A stretch of DNA of 57,419 nucleotides from Pelagibacterales bacterium SAG-MED38 (lineage in GTDB: Bacteria; Pseudomonadota; Alphaproteobacteria; Pelagibacterales; Pelagibacteraceae). A program made the translations under genes and the position numbers. This document shows positions 35,341 through 43,388 of the stretch, in pieces. The stretch's first letter is position 1. Every line of letters starts with the position of its first letter. The DNA is taken from NCBI GenBank assembly GCA_014653585.1, contig JACWEH010000004.1, positions 1 to 57,419 on the forward strand, in the 5' to 3' direction. The notes under the pieces were generated by a model that was given only the letters and a program-made list of their open reading frames with translations, searched no databases and had not been told where the DNA came from.

Positions 35341-36031
35341 AAATTGGGACAATAAAACTTGGTTATCTTCACAAAATTATATTAATTCTTTTAATAATTT
35401 TTTAATCAAAAATACTAAAATTAACTCAAATTTTAAAATTTTAGATATTGGTTGTGGAAGAGGGAAGATTTTAGGTTCTTTAAAATCAAGATTAAAACTT
35501 AAATATAAACCTTTAGGCATAGATATTGTTAATCACAAAGATAGAGATAAAAGAATTAAATTTAAAAAAACAAATATTTTAAATCTATCTTTGAGAAAAA
35601 GTCAAAAGTTTGATTTAATTTTGATTAAACAAACAATTCATTTAATAAAATTAAGTAAGGTAAAAAAATTATTAAAATCATTAGAAAAAATATTAAATAC
35701 AAAAGGTAAAATTATAATTTTTTCTTTAGATACAGAAAACAACGAAATTCCAACTTTTAAATTAATGAAACTAAAACTTAATAGATCTCTTATAAGAGAT
35801 AAAAAAATATTTAAGATTATTACAAATTTATATCCTCAAAGAATTAAAAAAAAATTTATTTTTAACGTAAGAATAAGTAAAAAGAAATATCTCGATATGA
35901 TTAAAAATAGATATATTTCTACGTTAATACCTTTATCAAAAAAACAACTTATACAAGGTATTCAAGAAATCGAATTAAATTATAAAAATAAATTAAAATT
36001 TAAAGACAAATTAACTTGTATTTTTTTATAA
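35321..36031 (+). CDS. Class I SAM-dependent methyltransferase
   Basis: The 236-residue protein has the SAM-binding motif ILDIGCGRGKILGSL near residues 41-55, then PLGIDIVNHKDR and FDLILIKQTIHLIKL, the usual order of motifs I, II and IV. It is lysine-rich and soluble. The substrate is unknown. It overlaps the DUF4396 gene by 20 bp and the convergent cytochrome b561 gene by 6 bp. Confidence 0.78.
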   Translation: MASIVIKNWDNKTWLSSQNYINSFNNFLIKNTKINSNFKILDIGCGRGKILGSLKSRLKLKYKPLGIDIVNHKDRDKRIKFKKTNILNLSLRKSQKFDLILIKQTIHLIKLSKVKKLLKSLEKILNTKGKIIIFSLDTENNEIPTFKLMKLKLNRSLIRDKKIFKIITNLYPQRIKKKFIFNVRISKKKYLDMIKNRYISTLIPLSKKQLIQGIQEIELNYKNKLKFKDKLTCIFL

Positions 36032-36553
36032 AATTCTTTTAAGCAAATTTTCCTTAAACAATATTTTATGAATTAAAACAGCAAAAATGTGTAAAGATAT
36101 TAATGCGATAAGTGTATAATTGCCCAGGATATGAATTTCATAAAATATTTCCGCTAATTCAAAATTATCTTGAATTTCAAGATTGAAAAAAAACATATTA
36201 AGCTCTTCACCGTTATATAATTTTTTTAGAGCACCCGAGATTGTTATCATTAAAATTGAAATATATAAAAACACATGATTTAATTTTGCAATTATTTTTT
36301 GCCCAGGAAAAATATTATTATTTAAGTTTGGGGTTGGATTAAAAGTTTTGTATATAAGCCTTAGTATAGTTAAATAAAATATACTTATACCGACTGCAAC
36401 ATGAATATTTTCCATGATTAATCTTTTTTCACTGAAATCCATGTCTACTAGATACATACCTAAAGGAATTTGAATTATTAATACTGCAGCACTTAACCAA
36501 TGAAATGATTTTGAAATTAAACCATACTCTGTTGAGCTATTTATTAATTTCAT
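36026..36553 (-). CDS. Cytochrome b561
   Basis: This 175-residue membrane protein has four helices with the heme-ligand histidines of cytochrome b561: FHWLSAAVLI (helix 1), ENIHVAVGIS (helix 2), YEIHILGNYTLIALISLH (helices 3-4). It transfers electrons between quinol and a periplasmic acceptor. It is convergent with the methyltransferase gene by a 6-bp overlap. It faces the DUF411 gene, also a redox or metal protein, across 125 bp. Confidence 0.88.
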   Translation of the reverse strand: MKLINSSTEYGLISKSFHWLSAAVLIIQIPLGMYLVDMDFSEKRLIMENIHVAVGISIFYLTILRLIYKTFNPTPNLNNNIFPGQKIIAKLNHVFLYISILMITISGALKKLYNGEELNMFFFNLEIQDNFELAEIFYEIHILGNYTLIALISLHIFAVLIHKILFKENLLKRIL

Positions 36554-36678
36554 ATAATTTTTAAATATAACATAACTAAAAAATAAAAGTAACTTTTACA
36601 TTTATAAAATTCAATAACTTCAAGTGTTACAATTTAGCCAATTTTACGTTCATTAAATTATTGTTAATTTATCTCTAA

Positions 36679-37179
36679 ATGATTAAAGTTGATTCAATGG
36701 TTTTAAAAAATAATTTAACAAAAATCACCTACATAACATTATTAACAATATTGTTCCTATATATTCTAAATTTTGTCACAGATAAAAATGAAGCTTTAGC
36801 TAATGTTGAGAATAAACAGATTGTAGAAGTTTTTAAAAGTCCATCTTGTGGATGTTGTAATGGTTATGTTTTATTTTTAGAAAAAGAAAATTTCAAGGTA
36901 AAGCAAACAGATTTGGAAAGTATTCATACAATAAAACAAAAATATGCTATCCCATTAGAAATGCAGTCTTGTCATACAACAATTATTGATAAATATTTTA
37001 TTGAGGGTCATGTTCCGCTAGAAGCGATAAATAAATTATTAAAAGAACGACCTGATATTGATGGATTAGCACTGCCCGGAATGCCAATTGGCACACCAGG
37101 TATGCCTGGTGTTAAAGAGGAGCCTTATGTTATTTATCAACTTGTCGATGGGAACTTTTCAGTATTCATGACAATATAA
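36679..37179 (+). CDS. DUF411 metal-binding protein
   Basis: The 166-residue protein has an N-terminal membrane anchor or signal (about residues 15-33) and the DUF411 pattern VEVFKSPSCGCCNGYVLFLE with CGCC, MQSCHTT and the ending GLALPGMPIGTPGMPG. DUF411 proteins are often found near copper-resistance genes; copper or zinc binding is likely. ATG at 36679 is used; 36697 is an alternative. It is 5 bp before the cytochrome c' gene. Confidence 0.82.
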   Translation: MIKVDSMVLKNNLTKITYITLLTILFLYILNFVTDKNEALANVENKQIVEVFKSPSCGCCNGYVLFLEKENFKVKQTDLESIHTIKQKYAIPLEMQSCHTTIIDKYFIEGHVPLEAINKLLKERPDIDGLALPGMPIGTPGMPGVKEEPYVIYQLVDGNFSVFMTI

Positions 37180-37184
37180 ATCTT

Positions 37185-37634
37185 ATGATACAAAAAATAA
37201 AAATTTTAAAAACAATCATAATTATTTTTTCACTAAGCCTCACTTTTTCTGCTAACGCTCAAACTGTAGAAGAAATTATTAAGGGTAGAAAAGCTTTATT
37301 CAGTAAGAATTATAGTACTGCAAAAAGAGTACAAGCTTTGGCTAGCAAAGGAGAATTTGATAAGGCAAAATCTTTAATGATAGAAATGAGTGAAAATTAC
37401 AAAACTTTAATTGAATATTTTCCAGATAATTCAAAAGAAGGTTTTAAAACTGGGGCTCTACCTTTAATCTGGGAAAATAAAAAAGAATTCAATGATTTAA
37501 TGAAAAAATCATCAGATGATATGATTAAATTAACTTCACTAATTGAGGACTCTGATGATATTAGAGCTACTTTAACTCAAATGATGTGGAGCAATTGTAA
37601 AGCCTGTCATAGTAAATTTAGAGCGCCACATTAA
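37185..37634 (+). CDS. Cytochrome c prime-like protein
   Basis: The 149-residue protein has a signal peptide (cleavage near SANAQ-T) and a C-terminal heme-binding motif, CKACH (near residue 140), in a helical bundle, which fits cytochrome c' (class II cytochrome c). It is a periplasmic heme protein that may bind NO or relay electrons. It follows the DUF411 gene by 5 bp. A hairpin lies 15 bp after the stop. Confidence 0.85.
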   Translation: MIQKIKILKTIIIIFSLSLTFSANAQTVEEIIKGRKALFSKNYSTAKRVQALASKGEFDKAKSLMIEMSENYKTLIEYFPDNSKEGFKTGALPLIWENKKEFNDLMKKSSDDMIKLTSLIEDSDDIRATLTQMMWSNCKACHSKFRAPH

Positions 37635-37648
37635 CTTTAAAATTGACG

Positions 37649-37690
37649 AAGGGTTTGCTTTTTGGTTATTCAACCAAAAAAGCATCCCTT
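37649..37690. terminator. Hairpin between cytochrome c' and the minus-strand minigene
   Basis: The arm TTTGCTTTTTGGTT (37654-37667) pairs with AACCAAAAAAGC (37672-37683) around an ATTC loop with one bulged A; an outer AAGGG/CCCTT pair closes it at 37649-37690. It ends a + strand transcript from cytochrome c' and, by position, a - strand transcript from a possible minigene at 37689-37796. Confidence 0.65.
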
Positions 37691-37796
37691 AATCACTTTT
37701 TTGGCACTCAAGTCTAATTAGACTTTTATTTTTTTTGTTTTCGTTTTTATGAAATATTAAGCTAGCCAGCTAAGTATCAGGTGGCATTTTATTCAT
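37689..37796 (-). pseudogene. Possible 34-codon minigene interrupted by an amber codon
   Basis: A perfect AAGGAGG (complement at 37805-37811) sits 8 nt before an ATG at 37796. The frame reads MNKMPPDT, then TAG (37770-37772), and then stays open for 25 more codons (start LASLIFHKNENKK) before TAA at 37689-37691. The hairpin at 37649-37690 follows. The strongest ribosome-binding site in the region and the tidy end argue for a real short gene, with either a functional 8-residue peptide or an inactivating stop. Nothing is known to match it; I cannot exclude chance. Confidence 0.4.
37710..37737 (+). terminator. Palindrome plus T-tract terminator-like site
   Basis: The palindrome AAGTCTAATTAGACTT (37710-37725) is followed by a T-rich run. 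It reads as an intrinsic terminator on the + strand, a second one after cytochrome c'. The same bases lie within the possible minus-strand minigene, so it could instead be a chance result of AT-rich coding sequence. Confidence 0.4.
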
Positions 37797-37838
37797 AGAA
37801 ACTACCTCCTTGTATAAAAAAGAATAAGTTTTAGTTAA

Positions 37839-37893
37839 GTTGTATTCAAGTAATTAATTTGAATTTAAATAAAATATATTTCTTGAATACAAC
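37839..37893. repeat. 12-bp inverted repeat in the 350-bp gap
   Basis: GTTGTATTCAAG (37839-37850) and CTTGAATACAAC (37882-37893) are perfect inverted copies with a 31-bp loop. The pair lies in the 37635-37984 gap, upstream of the minus-strand minigene in its leader and upstream of the + strand small membrane gene. It could be a regulator-binding site or a leader stem. The remaining sequence of this gap, outside the hairpins and the minigene, shows nothing I can name. Confidence 0.4.
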
Positions 37894-37984
37894 CTGACTA
37901 GTTTGTATTATCTTAGTTTATAAAAATTCATTTCATAATAAAAATATAATTTGCATTAATGTTAATTCTGGATAAGATAAAATT

Positions 37985-38164
37985 ATGAATTATGTAAACG
38001 GGCTTATAAATCTTGTCGTAAGTTTGGTTATTTCAACAATAATTATTTATGCAATAAATTTTACTGCTGGTTTTGCTGGAGCGGATTATTCTTTTACAAA
38101 TGGTGAAGTTTTTGTGATGTGGATTTTAATGGCAATTTTGGTAAATAATTGTTTTAAAAAATAA
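37985..38164 (+). CDS. 59-residue small membrane protein
   Basis: The reading frame encodes MNYVNGLINLVVSLVISTII and a second hydrophobic segment (VFVMWILMAILV), joined by a polar loop. It is a two-helix inner-membrane protein with a basic tail. I recognise no family. It precedes a 95-residue hypothetical gene by 10 bp and may share a transcript with it. Confidence 0.5.
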   Translation: MNYVNGLINLVVSLVISTIIIYAINFTAGFAGADYSFTNGEVFVMWILMAILVNNCFKK

Positions 38165-38174
38165 TATTCCTTTA

Positions 38175-38462
38175 ATGAATAACTCAGTAAAGACAGACGA
38201 TATAATTTTTAACTTTTTTAAACAAATCTGCGATGAAAAAGATGATAAAAAGTGTGTTGAGCTTGGAAATAGCTGGATAAGAGCCATGGAGACAAATTTG
38301 TTAAACATGGAATCAAATTTAGATGAAAAAGATAAAATTAAACATAAAGAAAATATTCAAAATAATCGTGATCACTTAAATAGTCTAAAAGATAAAAATT
38401 CAGTTGAGTGGAGAGAATACGCAACCAAATGTATGGTTGAAATTATGGATAATAAAGTATAA
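38175..38462 (+). CDS. Hypothetical helical protein
   Basis: The 95-residue protein is charged and helical, with a pair of Cys near residue 19 and 27 (KQICDEKDDKKCVELG) and another near the end (YATKCMVE). It has no signal peptide. I do not recognise the family. It lies just before the TPP riboswitch; the riboswitch begins 12 bp after its stop, so transcription of the symporter may partly come from its promoter. Confidence 0.55.
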   Translation: MNNSVKTDDIIFNFFKQICDEKDDKKCVELGNSWIRAMETNLLNMESNLDEKDKIKHKENIQNNRDHLNSLKDKNSVEWREYATKCMVEIMDNKV

Positions 38463-38473
38463 TTACTTTTTTA

Positions 38474-38535
38474 AAGGGGTGTCTTAACAGACTGAGATTA
38501 AACCCTAAGAACCTGTCCGGTAATTCAGAAAGGGA
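38474..38535 (+). promoter_or_regulatory. TPP (THI-box) riboswitch
   Basis: The leader contains the conserved order GGGGTGTC, CTGAGATTAAACCCT, AAGAACCTGT and CCGGTAATTCAG, then AAAGGGA, matching the thiamine-pyrophosphate aptamer. The last segment, AAAGGGA, also serves as the ribosome-binding site of the symporter 5-6 nt downstream, so binding of TPP should close it and block translation. Length is about 62 nt, a compact form. Confidence 0.92.
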
Positions 38536-38540
38536 TACAA

Positions 38541-39983
38541 ATGGATAAAACATTTTTTTTAAGCCAATCAACTTCACTAACTTTAGTTATTATTATAAGT
38601 TTGATATTTGTTTTTTTAGGCTTATATAACTCGAGAAATTATCAAGGTCTAAACAACTATTTAATCGCAAATAGAAATATTGGATTATTTTCTTTAACAA
38701 CAAGTTTAACTGCTTCAGCTTTAGGAGCTTGGATTTTATTTGGCCCAGCATCAGCAGCAACGTGGGGAGGAATAGGAGCTATTATAGGATATTCACTAGG
38801 AACTGCCTTTCCAATGTTTTTTTTAATATATCTTGGAAAAAAAATTAGAAAAGACTTCCCTAAAGGGTCCTCTCTGACTGAGTTTATGCGTAAAAAGTTT
38901 GGAAAAAGTTTATTTAAATTAATTTTATTAATGACAATTTTTTATATGTTTATCTTTCTATGTGCTGAAGTTACTGCTGTAGCTGTTTTAATTAATTATA
39001 TTTCAGGTACAGAGCTTTGGATAACTGCTTTAATTGTGCTTATATCCACACTTGCGTACACTTTATATGGGGGTTTAAGAGCGTCAATATTTACTGATAA
39101 TATTCAGATGGTTGTTATTTTAGTTCTTTTGTTAATTTCTCTAGCTTACATAAGCTCTTTTACAGGATCTGAATTTTCTTTTGATTTTATAAAAGAAAAA
39201 AATCCTCAACTATTAAGCTCCTCTTATGTACCAAGTTATACAGCTGGTTTGACTTTTTTTATTGCAGTAGCAGCAACTAATTTATTTCATCAGGGTAACT
39301 GGCAACGAGTGTATGCTGCAAAGAATTTTGAAACTCTTAGAAAAAGTTTAATTATATCTTTTTTTATAATTATACCTATCGTATTTTACATGGGATTTTC
39401 AGGAATGGTTGCTTTCTCAATAGATCCAACTACGAGACCAGATCTTGGTTTTTTTACATTATTACTAAAAGATCAAACAGAACTACTTTCTGTTGTAGTA
39501 ATTATATTAGGTTTGGCATTAACCATCTCAACTGTAGATACTTTGGTAAATGCTATATCAAGTTTAATTGTGGTAGATGGTAAAGCAACGTTTAATCTAG
39601 ATAAAAAAATAAATTATTTAAATTTATCTAAATATGTAATTTTATTTTTATCTTTTATTTCTTTTATAGTTGCATCCAAAGGTTTTGATATTTTATATTT
39701 ATTTTTACTTGCTGATTTATTCTGTTGTGCTTTTGTACTTACTGTTTTTTACAGTTTTTATAATAAAAACATTAAGGAAAAAAATGCATATATTTCTATT
39801 ATAATTGGACTGATTGGAGGTTTTTTAATGTTTCCTGCTCCTGATTTCTCCAAAAGTTTATTAGTTGGTATTCTTTTACCTAAAGAATTGTTTACACCTA
39901 TTGTGTCACAGTCATTATTATTTCTATCTTTCGTAATTGCAACTTTTTTACCATTATTAGTTTTAAAAGCTAAAAGGTTTTAA
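38541..39983 (+). CDS. thiV: Sodium:solute symporter under TPP control (thiamine precursor uptake)
   Basis: The 480-residue SSS-family transporter has about thirteen membrane segments, LTASALGAWILFGPAS and NLFHQGNWQRVYAAKN in the family signature positions. The TPP riboswitch directly before it means it takes up thiamine or a thiamine precursor. In Pelagibacter a symporter of this type is proposed to import the pyrimidine precursor HMP, hence ThiV. The substrate is inferred from the riboswitch, not from the protein. Confidence 0.88.
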   Translation: MDKTFFLSQSTSLTLVIIISLIFVFLGLYNSRNYQGLNNYLIANRNIGLFSLTTSLTASALGAWILFGPASAATWGGIGAIIGYSLGTAFPMFFLIYLGKKIRKDFPKGSSLTEFMRKKFGKSLFKLILLMTIFYMFIFLCAEVTAVAVLINYISGTELWITALIVLISTLAYTLYGGLRASIFTDNIQMVVILVLLLISLAYISSFTGSEFSFDFIKEKNPQLLSSSYVPSYTAGLTFFIAVAATNLFHQGNWQRVYAAKNFETLRKSLIISFFIIIPIVFYMGFSGMVAFSIDPTTRPDLGFFTLLLKDQTELLSVVVIILGLALTISTVDTLVNAISSLIVVDGKATFNLDKKINYLNLSKYVILFLSFISFIVASKGFDILYLFLLADLFCCAFVLTVFYSFYNKNIKEKNAYISIIIGLIGGFLMFPAPDFSKSLLVGILLPKELFTPIVSQSLLFLSFVIATFLPLLVLKAKRF

Positions 39984-40029
39984 TATTAGTAGATTGCATT
40001 AGAAAAATTAATGTCTATAAATCTGACAG

Positions 40030-40965
40030 ATGTCAGTTAACCAAATAGTAATTAATAGTCTTTCCAAAGTTTATGATAATGGTTTTAACGCATTAAAAAA
40101 AGTTAGTCTTGAAGTTAAAAAAGGTGAAATTCTTGCAATGCTTGGACCCAATGGTGCAGGAAAGACAACTTTAATAAGTATTATTTGTGGCATTGTTACA
40201 CCTTCATCTGGTTCTGTTTCTGTTGATGGTTTTGATATAATCAAAGATTATAGGGAGACAAGATCCAGAATTGGAATGGTACCTCAAGAATTAAGCTTAG
40301 AATCTTTTGAAACAGTTTTTGATACTGTGTCATATTCGAGAGGTTTATATGGCAAATCCCCAAAACCTGAACATATAGAAAAAATTTTAAAAGATTTAAG
40401 TTTATGGGATAAAAAAGATCAAAGATTAAGACAGTTGTCAGGTGGAATGAAAAGGAGAGTTTTAATTGCTAAAGCTCTATCTCATGAACCAAAGATATTA
40501 TTTTTAGATGAACCTACTGCAGGGGTAGATGTGGAATTAAGAAAAGAAATGTGGGAAGTAGTAGATACATTAAGAAAAACTGGAGTGACAATTATTTTAA
40601 CAACTCATTATATTGAAGAAGCAGAAGCAATCGCAGATAGGGTTGGTGTAATTAATCAGGGCGAAATAATACTTGTCGAAGAAAAAAAAGAATTGTTAAA
40701 AAAGATGGGTCAAAAAACACTTACAATTGAATTACAAGAAGGCATTAACGAAATACCAAAATCATTAGCAAAATATAATTTAAATATTGGAGACGATAAA
40801 ATGTATTTGAATTATACTTATAGTTTACAAAAAAAACAAACAGGGATAACTAACTTATTGCAGGATTTAAAAGATACTGGCTTAAAGTTAAAAGATTTAA
40901 AAACAGAACAAAGTAATTTAGAAAAAATATTTGTTAATTTAGTTAAGGAAAATAATGAAATTTAA
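40030..40965 (+). CDS. ABC-2 type transporter ATPase
   Basis: The 311-residue ATPase has Walker [10 protein letters not shown], the signature [14 protein letters not shown], Walker [13 protein letters not shown] and the H-loop TTHY. It belongs to the ABC-2/DrrA-like exporters. The permease gene overlaps its end by 11 bp. The C-terminal part (about residues 230-311) is a DrrA-type extension. Export of a lipid, drug or polysaccharide precursor is possible, with substrate unknown. Confidence 0.93.
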   Translation: MSVNQIVINSLSKVYDNGFNALKKVSLEVKKGEILAMLGPNGAGKTTLISIICGIVTPSSGSVSVDGFDIIKDYRETRSRIGMVPQELSLESFETVFDTVSYSRGLYGKSPKPEHIEKILKDLSLWDKKDQRLRQLSGGMKRRVLIAKALSHEPKILFLDEPTAGVDVELRKEMWEVVDTLRKTGVTIILTTHYIEEAEAIADRVGVINQGEIILVEEKKELLKKMGQKTLTIELQEGINEIPKSLAKYNLNIGDDKMYLNYTYSLQKKQTGITNLLQDLKDTGLKLKDLKTEQSNLEKIFVNLVKENNEI

Positions 40966-41722
40966 TTATTACGGTTTTAAAGCAATATACGTTCATGAGA
41001 TGAATAGATTTTTAAGAACTGTAGGTCAGTCGCTTCTCTCACCAGTGATATCTACATCATTATATTTTGTTGTTTTTGGATCAGTGATTGGAGGGTATAT
41101 TCAAAAGATCGACGGTGTAAGTTATGGTTCATACATAGTTCCAGGTTTATTAATGCTTACATTACTTACTCAGTCAATTAGTAATACCTCTTTTGGAATA
41201 TTTTTCCCAAAATTTAATGGTACTATTAATGAGATTTTAGCAGCACCTATTTCAACACTTGAAACAGTTTTAGCTTTTGTGGGAGCAGGGGCCACTAAAA
41301 CTTTAATAGTTGGTGCTGTGATCTTTACTACAGCCTCCTTTTTTGCTGAAGTAACTGTTGAGTATCCTATGCTAATGATATTTCTGTTGGTTTTAGTCTC
41401 TTTTACTTTTGCTTTATTTGGTTTCTTAATTGGCGTTGTGAGTAAAAACTTTGAACAAATGTCAATTATTCCATCATTAGTTATTACACCAATGGTTTTT
41501 TTAGGGGGTAGTTTATATAGTCTGGATATGTTGCCACCATTCTGGCAAACTGTTTCTTATTTTAATCCAGTAGTTTATTTAATTGATGGTTTAAGATTTT
41601 CATTTTATGGAATATCAGATTTCAATATTTGGATAAGTGTTGGGTCTATGGTCTCATTTTTAGTAATATGTGTGATCGCGGTCTCAATATTACTTAAAAA
41701 AGGTTATAATGTTAAATCTTAA
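40955..41722 (+). CDS. ABC-2 type transporter permease
   Basis: The 255-residue protein has six hydrophobic segments and the ABC-2 pattern: [36 protein letters not shown], and the late [20 protein letters not shown] motif. It pairs with the ATPase (11-bp overlap). It lies in the inner membrane; the pair forms an exporter of unknown substrate. Confidence 0.93.
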   Translation: MKFNYYGFKAIYVHEMNRFLRTVGQSLLSPVISTSLYFVVFGSVIGGYIQKIDGVSYGSYIVPGLLMLTLLTQSISNTSFGIFFPKFNGTINEILAAPISTLETVLAFVGAGATKTLIVGAVIFTTASFFAEVTVEYPMLMIFLLVLVSFTFALFGFLIGVVSKNFEQMSIIPSLVITPMVFLGGSLYSLDMLPPFWQTVSYFNPVVYLIDGLRFSFYGISDFNIWISVGSMVSFLVICVIAVSILLKKGYNVKS

Positions 41723-41780
41723 TAATCTATTTCAGGATCGGTTATTTACTAATGATATAATATAAGAGGAATTATATTTA

Positions 41781-43055
41781 TTAGAATTGTTCAGACTCTG
41801 TTGAGCCTTCCATTGCTGTAGTTGAACTTTTACCACTACTTATCGTATTAGAAACTGCATCAAAATAAGATGTACCAACTTCTCTTTGATGTTTTACACT
41901 AGTGTAACCATCCTTTTCACGAGCAAATTCTTGTTCTTGAATTTTTGAATAAGCAGTCATACCCTCTTTTTTATATTTTTCGGCGAGCTCAAAAATTGCA
42001 ATATTTTGTGTATGAAATCCGGCAAGAGTAATAAATTGAAATTTATAACCCATCGCACTTATCTCTTTTTGAAAAGAAGCTATTTCAGTATCTGATAAAT
42101 GTTTCTTCCAATTAAAAGATGGTGAACAATTGTAAGCTAAAAGTTTTCCAGGAAATTTTTCATGGATTGCATCGGCAAATTTTTTTGCTTCTTCAAGATT
42201 AGGTGTTGCAGTTTCGCACCAAATTAAATCTGAATAAGGTGCATATGCTAAACCTCTAGATATAGCCTGATCAATTCCAGCTTTAACATAGTAAAAACCC
42301 TCAGGTGATCTTTCACCAGTTAAGAAAGGTTTATCATTATCGTCGTAATCATTTGTAATTAATTTTGCTGCATTTGCGTCTGTTCTGGCTAAAATTATTA
42401 AAGGTACATCTGCGATATCAGCTGCTAATCTAGCAGCTTTTAAATTTTTGATCATTGTACCTGTTGGGACTAACACTTTACCACCCATGTGTCCGCATTT
42501 TTTTTCACTCGCTAATTGATCTTCGAAATGAACACCTGCAGCGCCTGCTTTAATAAATTTCTTTGCAAGCTCGAACACATTTAAAGGCCCACCAAATCCA
42601 GCTTCTCCATCAGCTATTATTGGAAGCATATAATCAATTCTCTTTTCCTTTTTCATATCTCCATCTTTTAATTCCATATGTTGAATTTGATCAGCTCTAA
42701 TTAATGCATTATTCATAGACTCTACTAATTTAGGAGCACTATCGTAAGGATATAAAGATTGGTCAGGATACATTTCTCCAGCACTGTTAGCATCAGCAGC
42801 TACCTGCCAACCACTTAAATAAATTGCTTTTAAACCAGCTTTTGCATGCTGAACTGCGTGATTACCTGATAAAGAACCAAGAGTATTTACATAATTTTCC
42901 GTATTTAACAATTTCCATAGTTTTGTGGATTGTTGTTTACAAATCGTATATTCAATTTTAATTGAGCCCCTAAGTCTTTCAACTTCTTCAGGAGTATAAT
43001 CTCTTTTAATTCCTGCAAATCTTTTTAGGTCGTATGAGATGTTTTCAGCACTCAT
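41781..43055 (-). CDS. aceA: Isocitrate lyase
   Basis: The 424-residue enzyme cleaves isocitrate to glyoxylate and succinate. The catalytic KKCGH motif is at residues 185-189 (Cys187), with [11 protein letters not shown] before it, [10 protein letters not shown] and RTDANAA, and EAKKF and IWCETATPN at the substrate site. It is the glyoxylate-shunt entry, important in SAR11 for carbon assimilation. It lies 60 bp after a 53-codon gene on the same strand, with RamB-like sites upstream of both. Confidence 0.97.
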   Translation of the reverse strand: MSAENISYDLKRFAGIKRDYTPEEVERLRGSIKIEYTICKQQSTKLWKLLNTENYVNTLGSLSGNHAVQHAKAGLKAIYLSGWQVAADANSAGEMYPDQSLYPYDSAPKLVESMNNALIRADQIQHMELKDGDMKKEKRIDYMLPIIADGEAGFGGPLNVFELAKKFIKAGAAGVHFEDQLASEKKCGHMGGKVLVPTGTMIKNLKAARLAADIADVPLIILARTDANAAKLITNDYDDNDKPFLTGERSPEGFYYVKAGIDQAISRGLAYAPYSDLIWCETATPNLEEAKKFADAIHEKFPGKLLAYNCSPSFNWKKHLSDTEIASFQKEISAMGYKFQFITLAGFHTQNIAIFELAEKYKKEGMTAYSKIQEQEFAREKDGYTSVKHQREVGTSYFDAVSNTISSGKSSTTAMEGSTESEQF

Positions 43056-43115
43056 TTTTTTCCTTTTGTTTAAAAGCTATTATTGAAAAATGAAATTTAG
43101 TGGAATTTAGAAGAT

Positions 43116-43277
43116 TTAGTTTGAGTCTTTAAGTGTCTCAGTTAAATCATTCATTCCACTAGAACCCCAGTCACAATGATCATCCCGCATGTAAATTCCT
43201 CTGCTATTATGTCTAGCTAGATCCTCATGTCTGATGATTTGAGCTTCGTTTTCAGTGTTTTTAAGTTTTTCGTCCAT
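43116..43277 (-). CDS. 53-residue hypothetical protein upstream of isocitrate lyase
   Basis: The frame reads MDEKLKNTENEAQIIRHEDL then ARHNSRGIYMRDDHCDWGS and SGMNDLTETLKDSN. It is hydrophilic and has no membrane segment; one Cys and several His may hint at metal binding. The start lies 14 bp from the nearest operator repeat. It is on the strand of aceA, 60 bp upstream, so it is probably the first gene of the aceA transcript. I recognise no family. Confidence 0.6.
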   Translation of the reverse strand: MDEKLKNTENEAQIIRHEDLARHNSRGIYMRDDHCDWGSSGMNDLTETLKDSN

Positions 43278-43290
43278 GTAAATCTTATAA

Positions 43291-43380
43291 TTTACAAAAT
43301 TTACAAAATCTACTAAAAAGTATAAAAGTCTTGTAAATTATGGAAAAATTTTGTAAAAATAAATTTACAAAATTTACAAA
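43291..43380. promoter_or_regulatory. Repeated operator-like sites between aceA and the RamB-type regulator
   Basis: The 17-bp sequence TTTACAAAATTTACAAA occurs twice (43291-43307, 43364-43380), and the reverse half-sites TTGTAAAT (43331-43338) and TTTTGTAAA (43349-43357) lie between them. This gives six TTTACAAA/TTTGTAAA-type elements in 90 bp. They are in the divergent region between the aceA unit and the XRE/RamB-like regulator, and resemble the A/T-rich TTTGCAAA half-sites of RamB. Autoregulation and control of aceA are the natural inference. Confidence 0.65.
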
Positions 43381-43388
43381 TAGAAATA

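Noticed and set aside
43056..43388. Glycine riboswitch upstream of isocitrate lyase, expected from SAR11 biology
   Set aside because: I saw no tandem glycine aptamer pattern. The gap is explained by a small gene and TTTACAAA repeats.
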